64,000 nt of DNA from Butyrivibrio sp. XPD2002 (GCF_000423945.1 NZ_AUIY01000001.1:372001-436000), one strand, 5' to 3'; positions 7,255-17,261 are shown, counted from the stretch's first letter. Numbers and translations: made by a program. Notes: a model not told the origin generated them from the letters alone.

Positions 7255-8082
7255 TTATTTTACTTTCTTAACCTTAATCTGGTAGTGGATGCCCTCTCTT
7301 GAAGAACTGGTTATCTTAAGATAATACTTTTTACCCTTCTTAAGCTTTAAAGTGTTGATCTTGTACCATCCATTGCCTTGCCAAACAGTATGTGACTTAC
7401 CATAGTCTTCCTTAGTCTTTGACTTATAAGCAGCGCAATGAACCCAGCCGCCATCTTTGGTATCTGCATCAACAATGCTGAACTTGTACTTACCGGTCTT
7501 CGGAGCCTTAAATACATACCAGTCTGTGTCGCCCTTGTTAAGAATTCCGTCAGTTGTCTTATTCTTCTTTAACTTTGTTGCAGCATTTGCGAAGTTGTTT
7601 CCTTCCTTCTCAAAATTTGAATATTTAACATTCTCAACTTTTATTTTGAAGGTATACTTGTAATAATCATTAAGGCTGTTAATTCTGAATGTGCAATCCT
7701 TACCGGCAGGATAAGCATATTCAGGAGATGTATCAGTTCCGTGTCCAAGCCAGGGAGATGTTTCCCAAATATCCTTGTAATCGATAGTTGCCTTTACAGA
7801 TGCATAACCACTATCAACAGGGCTGTTATCCTCCTTACGTCTCTTTTCTGTAAGAATAATGCTCATTCTGAAAGAACCACTCTTAGGTGTTGTAAAATGG
7901 AAATAGAAATTATCCTGCGATGATGAAGATGATAATGTTACTGTTTTTTCCTGACCGATTGTCAGGTTTCCGCATTGATGTTCCTCCGCCTTTACATCAC
8001 TTTTCCCCAAAGTGATAACTGCACAAAATACAGCAGCTGCAAGTGCAATACGCTTGCATACTTTTTTGATTTCTTTTCTCAT
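7255..8082 (-). CDS. Secreted protein with PPC-like domains, unknown function
   Basis: A 275-residue exported protein. The signal peptide is about residues 1-32 (KRIALAAAVFCAVITL core, VKA cleavage). Two beta-rich modules resembling bacterial pre-peptidase C-terminal domains follow: about 40-155 (FHFTTPKSGSFRMSI) and about 165-275 (WYVFKAPKTGKYKFS, LKLKKGKKYYLKI). PPC domains normally sit at the end of secreted peptidases. Here no catalytic domain is present, so the protein may bind carbohydrate or wall, or act as a stand-alone adhesin. It is lysine-rich with no anchor motif. The gene has its own promoter, a structured leader and an AAGGGG ribosome site. A truncated copy of its second domain follows downstream. 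Confidence 0.8.
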   Translation of the reverse strand: MRKEIKKVCKRIALAAAVFCAVITLGKSDVKAEEHQCGNLTIGQEKTVTLSSSSSQDNFYFHFTTPKSGSFRMSIILTEKRRKEDNSPVDSGYASVKATIDYKDIWETSPWLGHGTDTSPEYAYPAGKDCTFRINSLNDYYKYTFKIKVENVKYSNFEKEGNNFANAATKLKKNKTTDGILNKGDTDWYVFKAPKTGKYKFSIVDADTKDGGWVHCAAYKSKTKEDYGKSHTVWQGNGWYKINTLKLKKGKKYYLKITSSSREGIHYQIKVKKVK

Positions 8083-8159
8083 ACGTTTTCCCCTTTTTCT
8101 TTTTTTAAAATAACTTATATGAAACTCATTATTTTAATGAGATCACAGGTTCCCCCAAA

Positions 8160-8180
8160 GTTCTGTTTTACAAACAGAAC
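8160..8180 (-). other. Structured leader of the PPC-domain gene
   Basis: Perfect 9-base hairpin (GTTCTGTTT 8160-8168, AAACAGAAC 8172-8180) starting a few bases after the predicted transcription start. A downstream GGGGGAACC can pair alternatively with the same GGTTC. This suggests a leader able to switch structure, or just a stabilising 5' stem-loop. It matches no riboswitch class I know. Confidence 0.45.
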
Positions 8181-8186
8181 CTTCAC

Positions 8187-8215
8187 ATTATAACACACAT
8201 TTTAAACATGGTAAA
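8187..8215 (-). promoter_or_regulatory. Promoter of the PPC-domain gene
   Basis: Minus strand TTTACC (8210-8215), 17 bases, perfect TATAAT (8187-8192), just after the end of the ABC transporter gene. Confidence 0.6.
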
Positions 8216-8228
8216 ACTTTTTTATCGT

Positions 8229-9956
8229 TTATTGCTCAAACTGGCTCTTATACAGCTGTGAATAGAAACCGCCTGCAGAAATAAGTGATTTATGGTCACC
8301 CTGCTCAATAATATGCCCATCCTTCATTACAAGGATTCTATCTGCCTCCTTAATGGTTGAAAGTCTGTGAGCAACAATAAAGCTGGTCCTTCCTGTCATC
8401 ATCTTCTGGAAGGCTCTCTGAATCCTCATTTCAGTTCTGGTATCTATGGAGCTTGTTGCCTCATCCAAAATAAGCATCGGAGGTACATGGAGCATAATTC
8501 TGGTAATGCAAAGGAGCTGCTTTTGTCCCTGTGAAAGCATTCCACCATCCTCGCTGATAACAGTATCATAGCCTTCAGGAAGCTTTTTAATAAAGCTATG
8601 GGCATGGGACTTTTTGGCTGCTTCGATTATCTCTTCATCAGTAAACCCGCTTCTTCCAAGGGTTATATTTTCTTTAATAGTACCCTGTCTGAGCCATGTT
8701 TCCTGGAGCACCATACCAAAGTTCTCTCGGAGGTCAGCACGCTTAAGCTTTCTTATATCATTTCCTTCAACGCTTATGCTGCCCTTATCCACGTCATAAA
8801 ATCTCATAAGAAGATTTATGATCGTGGTCTTACCGCTTCCTGTAGGTCCTACTATAGCAACTCTCTGTCCTTCCTTAACTGAAAGTGTAAGGTTCTTTAT
8901 AAGCTCTCGTTCTTTATCATAAGAGAACTCTACGTCCTTAAGCTCGATATTTCCCTTTACGTTTTCAAGGGAGGGAGCCTTGTCATAATCCGGAATCTGA
9001 GGCTCTTCATCGATAAATTCAAACACTCTTTTTGCACAGGCAAGAGCGTTCTGAAGCTCAGTTACAACGCCTGATATCTCGTTGAACGGCTTGGTGTACT
9101 GCGTTGCATAGCTAAGGAAAATAGTAAGCTCACCGACACTCATGTTGCCGCTTACACATACAAACGCACCAAATAGAGCAACAAAGGCATAAACAGTATT
9201 GTTTACCACTCTGGTGCTGGGGTTTGTAAGTGATGAGAAAAATGTTGCACGAAGACTTGTATTAGCAAGCTTTTCATTAATCTCATCAAAAGTAACCTGA
9301 TTTTCATCCTCATGGCCGAAGGCCTTAACCACCTTAAGATTACCTATCATCTCGTCAATAAGCGCAGTCTGATCTGCTCTTGCAACTGACTGCTCCCTGA
9401 AAAGTGAGTAAGATCTTGATGCAATAAATCTTGCCACAAAAAGTGATACCGGTGTGAGAAGCACAACGATAAGCGCAATCTTCCACTGCAGATAAAACAT
9501 AAATACAAGTGTTCCAAGTATCGTTACAATACCTGTAAAGAGCTGTGTAAAGCCCATAAGAAGTCCATCTGCAAACTGGTCAACATCAGTAATTATCTTA
9601 CTTACAACTCCGCCCTGTGGATGTGAATCAAGATATTCAAAGGGCAGAATCTGCATCTTATCAAAGGCATCATTCCTTACATCTCTAACGACGCCAAAGG
9701 TAATCCTGTTATTTACGCCGTACATAAACCACTGGCAAAGAGCTGATACCAGAACAACTATACCCATTCTGATAAGAAGTGCTTTAACCTTAACAAAATC
9801 AACGTCTCCAATACCGATTATGCAGTCAACTACATTACCTGCAATTATAGGAGCATAAAGAGCAAGGATTGCTGAAATCACAGCAAAGGTAATTGAAAAG
9901 AAAATCAGAACTCTATATGCGGAGGCATATTTTAATACACGCTTAAGTTCACTCAT
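8229..9956 (-). CDS. ABC exporter half-transporter, catalytically intact subunit
   Basis: A 575-residue type IV (MsbA/BmrA-like) exporter half: six membrane helices in about residues 1-310, then a nucleotide-binding domain. Walker A is GPTGSGKTT; the Q-loop is in MVLQETW. The signature motif LSQGQ departs from LSGGQ. Walker B LILDEATSS has the catalytic Glu, and the switch His is in VAHRLSTI. It overlaps the preceding ABC gene by eight bases, so the two are co-translated and almost surely form a heterodimer in which this subunit supplies the catalytic carboxylate. Likely a drug, lipid or peptide exporter in the inner membrane; the substrate is unknown. It is the last gene of a dtxR-rsmF-ABC-ABC operon. 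Confidence 0.9.
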   Translation of the reverse strand: MSELKRVLKYASAYRVLIFFSITFAVISAILALYAPIIAGNVVDCIIGIGDVDFVKVKALLIRMGIVVLVSALCQWFMYGVNNRITFGVVRDVRNDAFDKMQILPFEYLDSHPQGGVVSKIITDVDQFADGLLMGFTQLFTGIVTILGTLVFMFYLQWKIALIVVLLTPVSLFVARFIASRSYSLFREQSVARADQTALIDEMIGNLKVVKAFGHEDENQVTFDEINEKLANTSLRATFFSSLTNPSTRVVNNTVYAFVALFGAFVCVSGNMSVGELTIFLSYATQYTKPFNEISGVVTELQNALACAKRVFEFIDEEPQIPDYDKAPSLENVKGNIELKDVEFSYDKERELIKNLTLSVKEGQRVAIVGPTGSGKTTIINLLMRFYDVDKGSISVEGNDIRKLKRADLRENFGMVLQETWLRQGTIKENITLGRSGFTDEEIIEAAKKSHAHSFIKKLPEGYDTVISEDGGMLSQGQKQLLCITRIMLHVPPMLILDEATSSIDTRTEMRIQRAFQKMMTGRTSFIVAHRLSTIKEADRILVMKDGHIIEQGDHKSLISAGGFYSQLYKSQFEQ

Positions 9957-11688
9957 TTACTGCCTCCTTTCCAAACTGTGACTCGTAGATTTCTCTATAG
10001 GTCTCGCTATTTGCAAGAAGCTCCTCGTGAGTTCCTATTCCATCTACTCTGCCATCATCAAGTACTATTATCCTGTCACAGAATCTTACAGAAGCAGCTC
10101 TCTGTGAAACTATAAAGGTTACAGGCTTATACGGAAGCTCGGAAATAGCTTTTCTGAGCCTCTTGTCTGTCATGTTATCAAGAGCTGATGAGCTATCGTC
10201 TAAGATCAGCACTTCAGGCTTTCTAACAAGAGCTCTGGCGATAGTAAGTCTCTGCTTTTGTCCTCCGGAAAAATTCTTTCCTGCCTGGGTTATCTCAGCA
10301 GAAAGCTCGCCCTTTTTCTCCTTTACAACCTCTGTGGCCTGGGCTGTATTTACTGCATCCCATATCTCATCATCCGTCGCTTTATCGTTACCCCATTTAA
10401 GGTTGTCTCTGATTGTCCCCTTAAAAAGCATAGCCTTCTGAGGAACTACGCCTATTACTTCCCTAAGGGATTTGGAATCATATTCACGGACATCCTTCCC
10501 CTTATACTTAACAACGCCTTCATAGGCATCATAGAATCTGGGGATAAGGTTAATAAGTGTGGTCTTTCCGGAACCGGTTCCTCCGATGATTCCGATTGAT
10601 TCACCCTTTTTAGCCGTAAATGTAACTCCCGAAAGGGAATTGTCACCGTCGCCCTTATATCTCATGGATACGTTTTCAAAGCTGACTACAGGCTCATCAT
10701 CACTTATTGCTACAGCCTTTGCATCTATTGTTCCATCAACCATTGAACCCTTTTCCTCGAGCATAAGCTGTATTCTGTTACCGCAGGCAAAGGATCTGGT
10801 AACAGTGATAATAAGGCTCGCAAGTTTAACAAGCTCAACAAGTATCTGAGACATGTAGTTATAGAGCGCAACAACCGCACCTGTAGTAAGAATTCCTGCG
10901 TAAACCTTATCTGCACTTGTCTTAAGAAGAATGATTATCGCAAGGTTAAGAATCACGTATGTTATAGGATTCATAAGTGCAGAGATTCTGCCCACATACT
11001 CCTGAAGCTTTGTGAGAACCTCGTTTTTCTTTTTGAAATTCTCGTTCTCTGATTTTTCAAGGTCAAAGGCTCTTATAACTCTTACTCCTGAAAGATTTTC
11101 TCTTGTAAGACCAAGTACACCATCCACCAGCTCCTGGATTTTCTTATATCTGGGAATTCCCCAAAGCATGATTCCAAATATAACAGCTGATAAAACAGCG
11201 ATTGTTACAAGGAATATCAGTGCCTGATGAAAATCTATGGTGAACGCCATTACCATCGCACCAAATACAACAAAGGGTGATCTTAGAAGGAGCCTCAGTG
11301 TAAGGTTTACACCCTGCTGCACCTGATTGATATCGCTGGTCATTCTTGTAATAAGCGTTGTGGTTCCAAGATTATCAATCTGCTCATAGGACAGACTCTG
11401 AATATTCTTGAAAAGATCCTTTTTGACAGCAGCCGCAAAGCTGGTAGCTGCCTTTGCAGCAAAAAACTGCGCCGTAACTGAGCACGCGTAACCAACTGCA
11501 GCAAGAAGGATCAGACCAAGACTCATCCTGATTATGTATGGCTTGTCACTGTTTCTTATTCCGTTATCGATAATCGCTGCTACAACCAGAGGCACAATAA
11601 GCTCAAAGGTTGCTTCAAGCAATTTGAAAAGCGGTCCAAGGACCGCCTCAAAAGAATATTTTTTCAGATATTTAAGTAGCTTTCTCAT
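9949..11688 (-). CDS. ABC exporter half-transporter with degenerate ATP site
   Basis: A 579-residue exporter half with six membrane helices (about 15-310) and an ATPase domain from about 335. Walker A GGTGSGKTT and signature FSGGQ are normal. Walker B ends LILDD, with Asp in place of the catalytic Glu, and the switch residue is Gln (FIVSQR) instead of His. These substitutions are the hallmark of the non-catalytic half in heterodimeric exporters such as BmrC/BmrD and TM287/288. The gene overlaps rsmF upstream by four bases and its partner downstream by eight. Function: energy-coupled export together with the downstream subunit; the substrate is unknown. Start at the ATG at 11688. Confidence 0.9.
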   Translation of the reverse strand: MRKLLKYLKKYSFEAVLGPLFKLLEATFELIVPLVVAAIIDNGIRNSDKPYIIRMSLGLILLAAVGYACSVTAQFFAAKAATSFAAAVKKDLFKNIQSLSYEQIDNLGTTTLITRMTSDINQVQQGVNLTLRLLLRSPFVVFGAMVMAFTIDFHQALIFLVTIAVLSAVIFGIMLWGIPRYKKIQELVDGVLGLTRENLSGVRVIRAFDLEKSENENFKKKNEVLTKLQEYVGRISALMNPITYVILNLAIIILLKTSADKVYAGILTTGAVVALYNYMSQILVELVKLASLIITVTRSFACGNRIQLMLEEKGSMVDGTIDAKAVAISDDEPVVSFENVSMRYKGDGDNSLSGVTFTAKKGESIGIIGGTGSGKTTLINLIPRFYDAYEGVVKYKGKDVREYDSKSLREVIGVVPQKAMLFKGTIRDNLKWGNDKATDDEIWDAVNTAQATEVVKEKKGELSAEITQAGKNFSGGQKQRLTIARALVRKPEVLILDDSSSALDNMTDKRLRKAISELPYKPVTFIVSQRAASVRFCDRIIVLDDGRVDGIGTHEELLANSETYREIYESQFGKEAVNE

Positions 11689-13370
11689 GTGTAAATCCTA
11701 AGTCCTTTCGGATAGTGATTTTTTAAGGTTCCACCTGCATATTTTGCCCATCCAAGGCCATAACCATAGGAAGAAATAAGATACCAGCCATTTTGAAGAT
11801 CACCCTGTCTAAAGCACATACCGCCAATAAACTGCATGGACTTTGAGGCGGCAGACGGAGTCTGTGCAGGACTTGTGTCTGTCGTATCATCTGTTTTTAA
11901 AGTCTCTTCAAGTTCATAGCTAAGTACTGCCATATCAGTATCTATCGCAAGCGCCAGCGAATGTGAAGGTTCAAATCTTCCATTCTTTATTGTTCCAAGA
12001 TGAAGTCCCGGACGCATGACAGTGAGCCCAGCAATTCCAGGCATTCCTTCCGGAGCAAGATATAGCTGCTCTCCGAACATGAAGGGCGTACCTTTTAGGC
12101 AGCCATCCAGTTTGCATATTGCCTTTGAACCCTTACCGGACTTTTTGTTTTTAGCTGATTTTTTATCAGCCTTCTTATCTTTATTTAAATCCGCAGCCTT
12201 GCCCTCAGTATCGAGAACAATTTCGATATTTTTCAAATACACATCTGCAAATTCCTTAAAGGGTGAAAGGTCATCTTCTTTTATCCCGCGTACTTTACCG
12301 TTTACACCATAAAGTCCTGCATTTAGAGAAATATCTCCATCCTTCTCAAATACCGCAAAGAAATGACCTTCACCATCAATCCTGTGAGGCCAGAGTCTTC
12401 CTGTGCACCTTTTGATATCAATGGAAATATTCTCAGGGATGTCCTTTGCAAAGGATATGTCCTTGGGATCTCCCTTCATGAATTCAAGAATACTTTTAAG
12501 GTTATCGGTATCGCCGCTTACCATACCCTCATAGAGCTCTACTGATACAGGCTTAAGTCCCCATGCCAGGAGCTTAGCAGCCTGAAGCTCATCCTCCTCA
12601 GGTGCGAAGGTGCATGTTGAGTAAACAAGTCTTCCACCTGGAGCAAGCATTTTAACAGCGTCCTTTAAAATGTCAGACTGTCTCTTTGCGCAAAGCTCCA
12701 CATTTTCAGGACTCCAATTGCTTATAGCCTCATCATTTTTCCTGAACATTCCCTCGCCTGAGCATGGAGCATCAACGAGGATCTTATCAAAATAGCCTTC
12801 AAAAACATCAGACAGCTGCTCCGGCTTCATGTTAGTAACAAGAGCATTCTTAACACCGCATCTCTCAATATTAAGAGATAATATCTGTGCTCTCTTCCTG
12901 TCTATCTCGTTAGTGACAAGAATACCCTCACCCATCATCCTGCCTGCAATCTGAGTACTCTTACCACCGGGAGCTGCGCACAGATCCAGAATCTTCTCGC
13001 CCGGCTTGGGATCAAGATAATGAACAGGCGACATAGCACTTGGCTCCTGAATATAGTAAGCCCCTGCTTCATGAAGTGGGTGCTTTCCGGGAGCACCTTC
13101 TGAATACACTTTCCCTGCAGATTCCCAGGGAATATCTGAAGTAAATACGCATCCCTCTGCAGATAAAATTCTCTTAACTCTGTCAGAAGTTTCTTTGTCT
13201 CCATCATTCTTTTGCAAATTAGCATCAGTGTTCGAACAATCAACATTCTTCTTTAATGGATTTATTCTTAATGCTGAAATTTTATCCCTTGAGAGAGCAG
13301 CCGAAAATGCATCGTATTCGTCGCCCAGAATTGCTCTTATTCTAATTTCAAATTCTTTATCAAAGCTCAT
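11685..13370 (-). CDS. rsmF: 16S rRNA m5C methyltransferase, RsmF/NOL1-NOP2-Sun type
   Basis: Methylates a cytosine at C5 in 16S rRNA using S-adenosylmethionine (E. coli RsmF acts at C1407; the site here is inferred). Seen in order: an N-terminal RNA-binding segment, YIQEPSAM, the SAM-binding loop LDLCAAPGGKSTQ, the DAPCSGEGMF motif IV, and YSTCTFAPEEDE with the catalytic Cys. A C-terminal region (about 430-561) carries a PUA-like fold ending in GLGWAKYAGGTLKNHYPKGLR. A lysine-rich linker at about 385-410 is unusual. The gene starts 11 bases inside the end of the dtxR-like gene and overlaps the ABC gene that follows, so it sits in a tightly coupled operon. Confidence 0.9.
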   Translation of the reverse strand: MSFDKEFEIRIRAILGDEYDAFSAALSRDKISALRINPLKKNVDCSNTDANLQKNDGDKETSDRVKRILSAEGCVFTSDIPWESAGKVYSEGAPGKHPLHEAGAYYIQEPSAMSPVHYLDPKPGEKILDLCAAPGGKSTQIAGRMMGEGILVTNEIDRKRAQILSLNIERCGVKNALVTNMKPEQLSDVFEGYFDKILVDAPCSGEGMFRKNDEAISNWSPENVELCAKRQSDILKDAVKMLAPGGRLVYSTCTFAPEEDELQAAKLLAWGLKPVSVELYEGMVSGDTDNLKSILEFMKGDPKDISFAKDIPENISIDIKRCTGRLWPHRIDGEGHFFAVFEKDGDISLNAGLYGVNGKVRGIKEDDLSPFKEFADVYLKNIEIVLDTEGKAADLNKDKKADKKSAKNKKSGKGSKAICKLDGCLKGTPFMFGEQLYLAPEGMPGIAGLTVMRPGLHLGTIKNGRFEPSHSLALAIDTDMAVLSYELEETLKTDDTTDTSPAQTPSAASKSMQFIGGMCFRQGDLQNGWYLISSYGYGLGWAKYAGGTLKNHYPKGLRIYT

Positions 13371-13734
13371 CTTTATGCTCTTTTAAAAACTTTTTAATTC
13401 CTTTGAAGGTTTCAGGACTGATAATGTGCTCAATTCTGCAAGCATCATTCTCAGCAACCTCTTCACTTACATTGGCAGTAAGCATAAGAAACTTCGTGAG
13501 ATTCTTATGTCTGTCATATACACTTTTAGCCTTCTTTGCGCCTTCCTCAGTAAGCTCAAGCTCACCATCACCGGCAACAGTAAGAAAGCCGTTTTCTTTT
13601 AAAATACCAACCGCCCTTGATACACTGGGGCGTGAAAAGCCAAGCTCGTTAGCAACATCAATTGAACGAACATAGCCATTTTTCTTTTTTAAGAGATATA
13701 TAGTTTCGATATAGTCTTCACCGGATTCCTGCAT
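13360..13734 (-). CDS. DtxR/MntR-family metal-dependent repressor
   Basis: A 124-residue winged-helix regulator with the layout of DtxR/MntR proteins without the SH3 domain. The N-terminal helix is GEDYIETIYLL; the recognition helix region is IDVANELGFSRPSVSRAVGIL; a wing follows at GDGELELTEEG. The dimerisation part has NDACRIEHIIS, where Cys, Glu and His match the DtxR-type primary metal ligands. It is expected to bind Mn2+ or Fe2+ and repress metal uptake or related genes. It heads an operon with rsmF and a heterodimeric ABC exporter and has a GGAGGG ribosome site. Whether the exporter handles metals, as the context might suggest, is not shown. Confidence 0.85.
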   Translation of the reverse strand: MQESGEDYIETIYLLKKKNGYVRSIDVANELGFSRPSVSRAVGILKENGFLTVAGDGELELTEEGAKKAKSVYDRHKNLTKFLMLTANVSEEVAENDACRIEHIISPETFKGIKKFLKEHKDEL

Positions 13735-13823
13735 AGAAAATACCCTCCCTAATACATTTTAAGATGATTATTGCATATTATTTAGATTGTTTGCAAGTCA
13801 TTCTGTTAGCATATATTTACATG

Positions 13824-13857
13824 AAAAAGACCGATGTACTCTTAAGTACATCGGTCC
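13824..13857 (-). terminator. Terminator of the recA-recX-rny region
   Basis: Perfect 12-base arms GACCGATGTACT (13829-13840) and AGTACATCGGTC (13845-13856) with a 4-base loop, followed on the minus strand by a T-run. It lies about 20 bases after the rny stop codon. Confidence 0.9.
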
Positions 13858-13876
13858 AAAATTCATTGCAGTAAAA

Positions 13877-15433
13877 TTACTTCGCGTAATCAGTTGCTCT
13901 GCTTTCACGAATGATATTAACCTTGATCTGTCCGGGATATTCCATCTCGTTCTCAATCTTCTTGGCAATATCTCTTGCCATCAATACCATATCGGAATCG
14001 CTTACCTGTTCAGGAACAACCATTACTCTGACTTCTCTTCCGGCCTGAATAGCAAAGGAATGATCAACACCCTTAAAGCTGTTTGTGATCTCCTCGAGTT
14101 CCTTTAATCTGCTGGTATAGGTTTCAAGTGTTTCTCTTCTAGCACCGGGTCTAGCTGCGGAAATAGTATCAGCAGCCTGAACTATAACAGCTATAAGTGA
14201 CTGAGGCTCTACATCGCCGTGATGTGCCTCAACTGCGTTGATGACGGTAGCTGACTCTTTGTACTTCTTACAAATATCAACACCAAGTGAGATATGTGAT
14301 CCCTCCATCTCATGATCAACGGCTTTACCGATATCATGTAAGAGACCTGCTCTCTTGGCAATACGAACATCAAGCTCAAGTTCTGAAGCCATAAGTCCGC
14401 AGAGCTGTGAAACTTCTACGGAGTGCTTAAGTGCATTCTGTCCATAACTTGTACGGAAACGCATGCGACCAAGTAATTTAATGATTTCAGGGTGAAGTCC
14501 GTGAACACCTGCTTCAAGTGCGGCATTCTCACCCTCTTCCTTAATCTTGTTGGCAACTTCCTTCTGTGCCTTCTCAACCATCTCTTCAATTCTTGCAGGA
14601 TGGATACGTCCGTCCACGATAAGCTTCTCAAGAGCTATACGGGCAACTTCTCTTCTGATAGGATCAAATCCTGAAATAACAACTGCCTCAGGTGTATCAT
14701 CAATGATGAGATCTACACCGGTCATTGTCTCAAGAGTTCTAATGTTACGACCCTCTCGTCCAATAATACGTCCCTTCATTTCGTCATTGGGAAGCTGTAC
14801 AACCGAAATGGTTGTCTCGGAAACATGATCTGCAGCACATCTCTGGATAGCATTTACAACTATCTCCTTAGCACGTTTGTCTGCTTCTTCCTTAGCCTCC
14901 GCTTCCATGTTCTTGATCATGACAGCGGATTCATGTTTAACGTCATCTTCAACAATCTTTAAAAGATACTCTTTTGCCTGCTCGGAGGTTAAGCCTGAGA
15001 TTTTCTCAAGTTCCTGTCTCCTCTGCTCATCAAGCCTCGCAACCTCTTGCGTTTTCTTGTTTAATGCATCTTCACGAGCATTTAAACTGGCCTCTTTCTT
15101 CTCAATTGCTTCTGATCTCTTTTCGACGTTCTCTTCTTTCTGCTGAACTCTGCGTTCTGAACGCTGAACCTCTGCTCTCCTATCCCTCACTTCTTTTTCA
15201 AGTTCATTTCTTGCCTTCAGTGATTCTTCTTTTACTTCCAGGAGTTTTTCGCGCTTCGATTCATCGGCAGCTCTTACAGCATCGTCGATGATTTTTCTTG
15301 CCCTTTCCTCTGCGCTTCCGATCTTACTCTCATTCTCAGCGTCAATTTTCTTTTGACGGGAACTCATAACTAATACGGTTGCTGCTATCGAAACGACAAG
15401 AGTTGCTGCTATTGCTATTATAACTGGTAGCAT
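13877..15433 (-). CDS. rny: Ribonuclease Y
   Basis: Membrane-anchored endoribonuclease that starts bulk mRNA decay and riboswitch turnover in Firmicutes. Seen in order: an N-terminal transmembrane helix (about 1-24), a long coiled coil (about 30-200, rich in Glu, Lys and Arg), a KH RNA-binding domain (about 210-270 with the [15 protein letters not shown] loop), and an HD phosphohydrolase domain whose [10 protein letters not shown] provides metal ligands. At 518 residues it has the usual length. The start at 15433 has a GGAGGTG ribosome site. It lies downstream of recA-recX on the same strand, a common arrangement in Clostridia, with about 100 bases between recX and rny. Confidence 0.97.
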   Translation of the reverse strand: MLPVIIAIAATLVVSIAATVLVMSSRQKKIDAENESKIGSAEERARKIIDDAVRAADESKREKLLEVKEESLKARNELEKEVRDRRAEVQRSERRVQQKEENVEKRSEAIEKKEASLNAREDALNKKTQEVARLDEQRRQELEKISGLTSEQAKEYLLKIVEDDVKHESAVMIKNMEAEAKEEADKRAKEIVVNAIQRCAADHVSETTISVVQLPNDEMKGRIIGREGRNIRTLETMTGVDLIIDDTPEAVVISGFDPIRREVARIALEKLIVDGRIHPARIEEMVEKAQKEVANKIKEEGENAALEAGVHGLHPEIIKLLGRMRFRTSYGQNALKHSVEVSQLCGLMASELELDVRIAKRAGLLHDIGKAVDHEMEGSHISLGVDICKKYKESATVINAVEAHHGDVEPQSLIAVIVQAADTISAARPGARRETLETYTSRLKELEEITNSFKGVDHSFAIQAGREVRVMVVPEQVSDSDMVLMARDIAKKIENEMEYPGQIKVNIIRESRATDYAK

Positions 15434-15535
15434 ACAGGAGCACCTCCTTATTTAATTTTCATTGTACGATATTTTGTATAAAATGATAAAAAATTGCTTT
15501 ATTTCATACAATATAACAACATATTCAGTTTACGC

Positions 15536-16159
15536 TCAGATGCTGTCTATGTCAAGAGACATCGCACTTGAGATGACACTATTACCAAAGCCTTTTCGAT
15601 ATAATAAAGCCATTATTTTACGCTTTTCTTCGTAGGTAGTGTTGTCCTTATCGTAATGTTTTTTCTTAAGGAGTTTTATGCATAATTCGAGCTCAGGATC
15701 AGAAGTGTTTTCCTCATACGCTTCATCCATAAGCCGCTCAATTATGTCTGAGCTTATGCCCTTCTGTAATAAATCCTGTTTTATCCTGTTCCTGCTTCTA
15801 AGCTCCATGTGATAGCGAATGTATTCGTCAGCATATCTCTCATCATCCAGGTATCTGTAGGACTTTAAGTATTCCACTGCTTCATCGATAACCTCAGGAG
15901 GATAACAGCCCTCCTTTAGCTTCTCCCGGAGCTTGTACTCGGTATAATCCCTCTTTTGAAGAAGATTCATAGCACGGAGCTTAGCTCTTTTCGGGATAAC
16001 TACGCCGGTTATCTCATCAAAAACAGGCGAAGAAATCTCTTCGCCTGTCTTAATCTTGTAGTCTCTGATCTCACCTCTGTATAGGATAAAAGCGAATTCA
16101 CCGTCTATATAAATTTTTGATCTTTTATTGTCAAACGGTACTATATCCGTAACAGTCAT
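15536..16159 (-). CDS. recX: Regulatory protein RecX
   Basis: RecX binds inside the RecA-DNA filament and inhibits strand exchange and ATPase activity. The 207-residue sequence has the triple repeats of three-helix bundles, including RDYTEYKLREKL, the VIDEAVEYLKSYRYLDDERYADEYIRY core and the C-terminal KIMALLYRKGF. A beta-rich N-terminal extension is typical of Firmicute RecX. It starts five bases after the recA stop codon, so it is translated from the same SOS-controlled transcript. Confidence 0.92.
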   Translation of the reverse strand: MTVTDIVPFDNKRSKIYIDGEFAFILYRGEIRDYKIKTGEEISSPVFDEITGVVIPKRAKLRAMNLLQKRDYTEYKLREKLKEGCYPPEVIDEAVEYLKSYRYLDDERYADEYIRYHMELRSRNRIKQDLLQKGISSDIIERLMDEAYEENTSDPELELCIKLLKKKHYDKDNTTYEEKRKIMALLYRKGFGNSVISSAMSLDIDSI

Positions 16160-16164
16160 GAATC

Positions 16165-17235
16165 TTACGCCTCTTCAGTTTTTGATGCTTTTGATTTCTT
16201 ACCTGTAGCAGGAGCTTCCTCTGCAGCAGGCTCCTCACCGCCCTCAAGTCCGTAATGAGCACGAACCTTAGCAGCGATCTCAGCAAGGGTCTCGGGATGC
16301 TCTTCAAGATATGTCTTGGCATTCTCACGTCCCTGTCCAATCTTGTTATTTTCGTACTGATACCATGCACCACTCTTGTTGACAATATCAACAGCAGCTG
16401 CAAGATCAAGAACATCCCCTGTATAGGAGATTCCCTTGCCGTACATGATGTCAAACTCTGCTTCCTTAAACGGGGGCGCAATCTTATTCTTTACGATCTT
16501 AACCCTTGTTCTGTTACCGATAGACTCTCCACTCTGCTTAAGTGTCTCAATTCTTCTGACATCCATACGTACTGAAGAATAGAACTTAAGAGCACGTCCA
16601 CCTGTAGTAGTCTCAGGGTTACCAAACATAACACCAACCTTCTCACGGAGCTGGTTGATAAATATAACTGTACAATTAGACTTGCTGATAACTGCTGTGA
16701 GCTTTCTAAGAGCCTGAGACATAAGTCTGGCCTGGAGACCTACATGAGAATCACCCATGTCACCATCAATCTCTGCCTTAGGAACAAGAGCTGCAACAGA
16801 GTCAACAACAACAATATCTATAGCGCCGGAGCGAACCATTGTCTCACAGATCTCAAGTGCCTGCTCACCTGAATCAGGCTGTGAAATGTAAAGATTATCA
16901 ACGTCTACTCCGATGTTCTTAGCATAAACCGGATCAAGAGCATGCTCAGCATCGATGAAGCCTGCAATTCCGCCTCTCTTCTGAACTTCAGCTATCATAT
17001 GAAGTGTAACTGTAGTCTTACCACTGGACTCAGGTCCGTAAATCTCAACGATACGTCCCTTGGGAATTCCACCAAGTCCAAGTGCTATATCAAGGCTAAG
17101 GGATCCTGTAGGTGTAGTCTCAACACTCATCTGTGCTGCGGGATCACCCAGCTTCATAACCGCACCCTTACCAAACTGTTTCTCAATCTGACCGAGTGCT
17201 GCTTCTAATGCTTTCTGCTTATCTTCTCTTTCCAT
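16165..17235 (-). CDS. recA: Recombinase RecA
   Basis: DNA strand-exchange protein and co-protease for LexA. Walker [10 protein letters not shown], the VVVDSVAAL Walker B, loop L1/L2 features ([20 protein letters not shown]) and the acidic C-terminal tail are all present. The length (356 residues) is normal. The ATG at 17235 is chosen over an in-frame codon 19 residues upstream because an AGGAGAAG ribosome site precedes it, homology begins there, and the SOS-box-bearing promoter would otherwise overlap the coding region. RecX follows immediately. Confidence 0.98.
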   Translation of the reverse strand: MEREDKQKALEAALGQIEKQFGKGAVMKLGDPAAQMSVETTPTGSLSLDIALGLGGIPKGRIVEIYGPESSGKTTVTLHMIAEVQKRGGIAGFIDAEHALDPVYAKNIGVDVDNLYISQPDSGEQALEICETMVRSGAIDIVVVDSVAALVPKAEIDGDMGDSHVGLQARLMSQALRKLTAVISKSNCTVIFINQLREKVGVMFGNPETTTGGRALKFYSSVRMDVRRIETLKQSGESIGNRTRVKIVKNKIAPPFKEAEFDIMYGKGISYTGDVLDLAAAVDIVNKSGAWYQYENNKIGQGRENAKTYLEEHPETLAEIAAKVRAHYGLEGGEEPAAEEAPATGKKSKASKTEEA

Positions 17236-17261
17236 ACTGTTCTCTTCTCCTTTTCTATACA

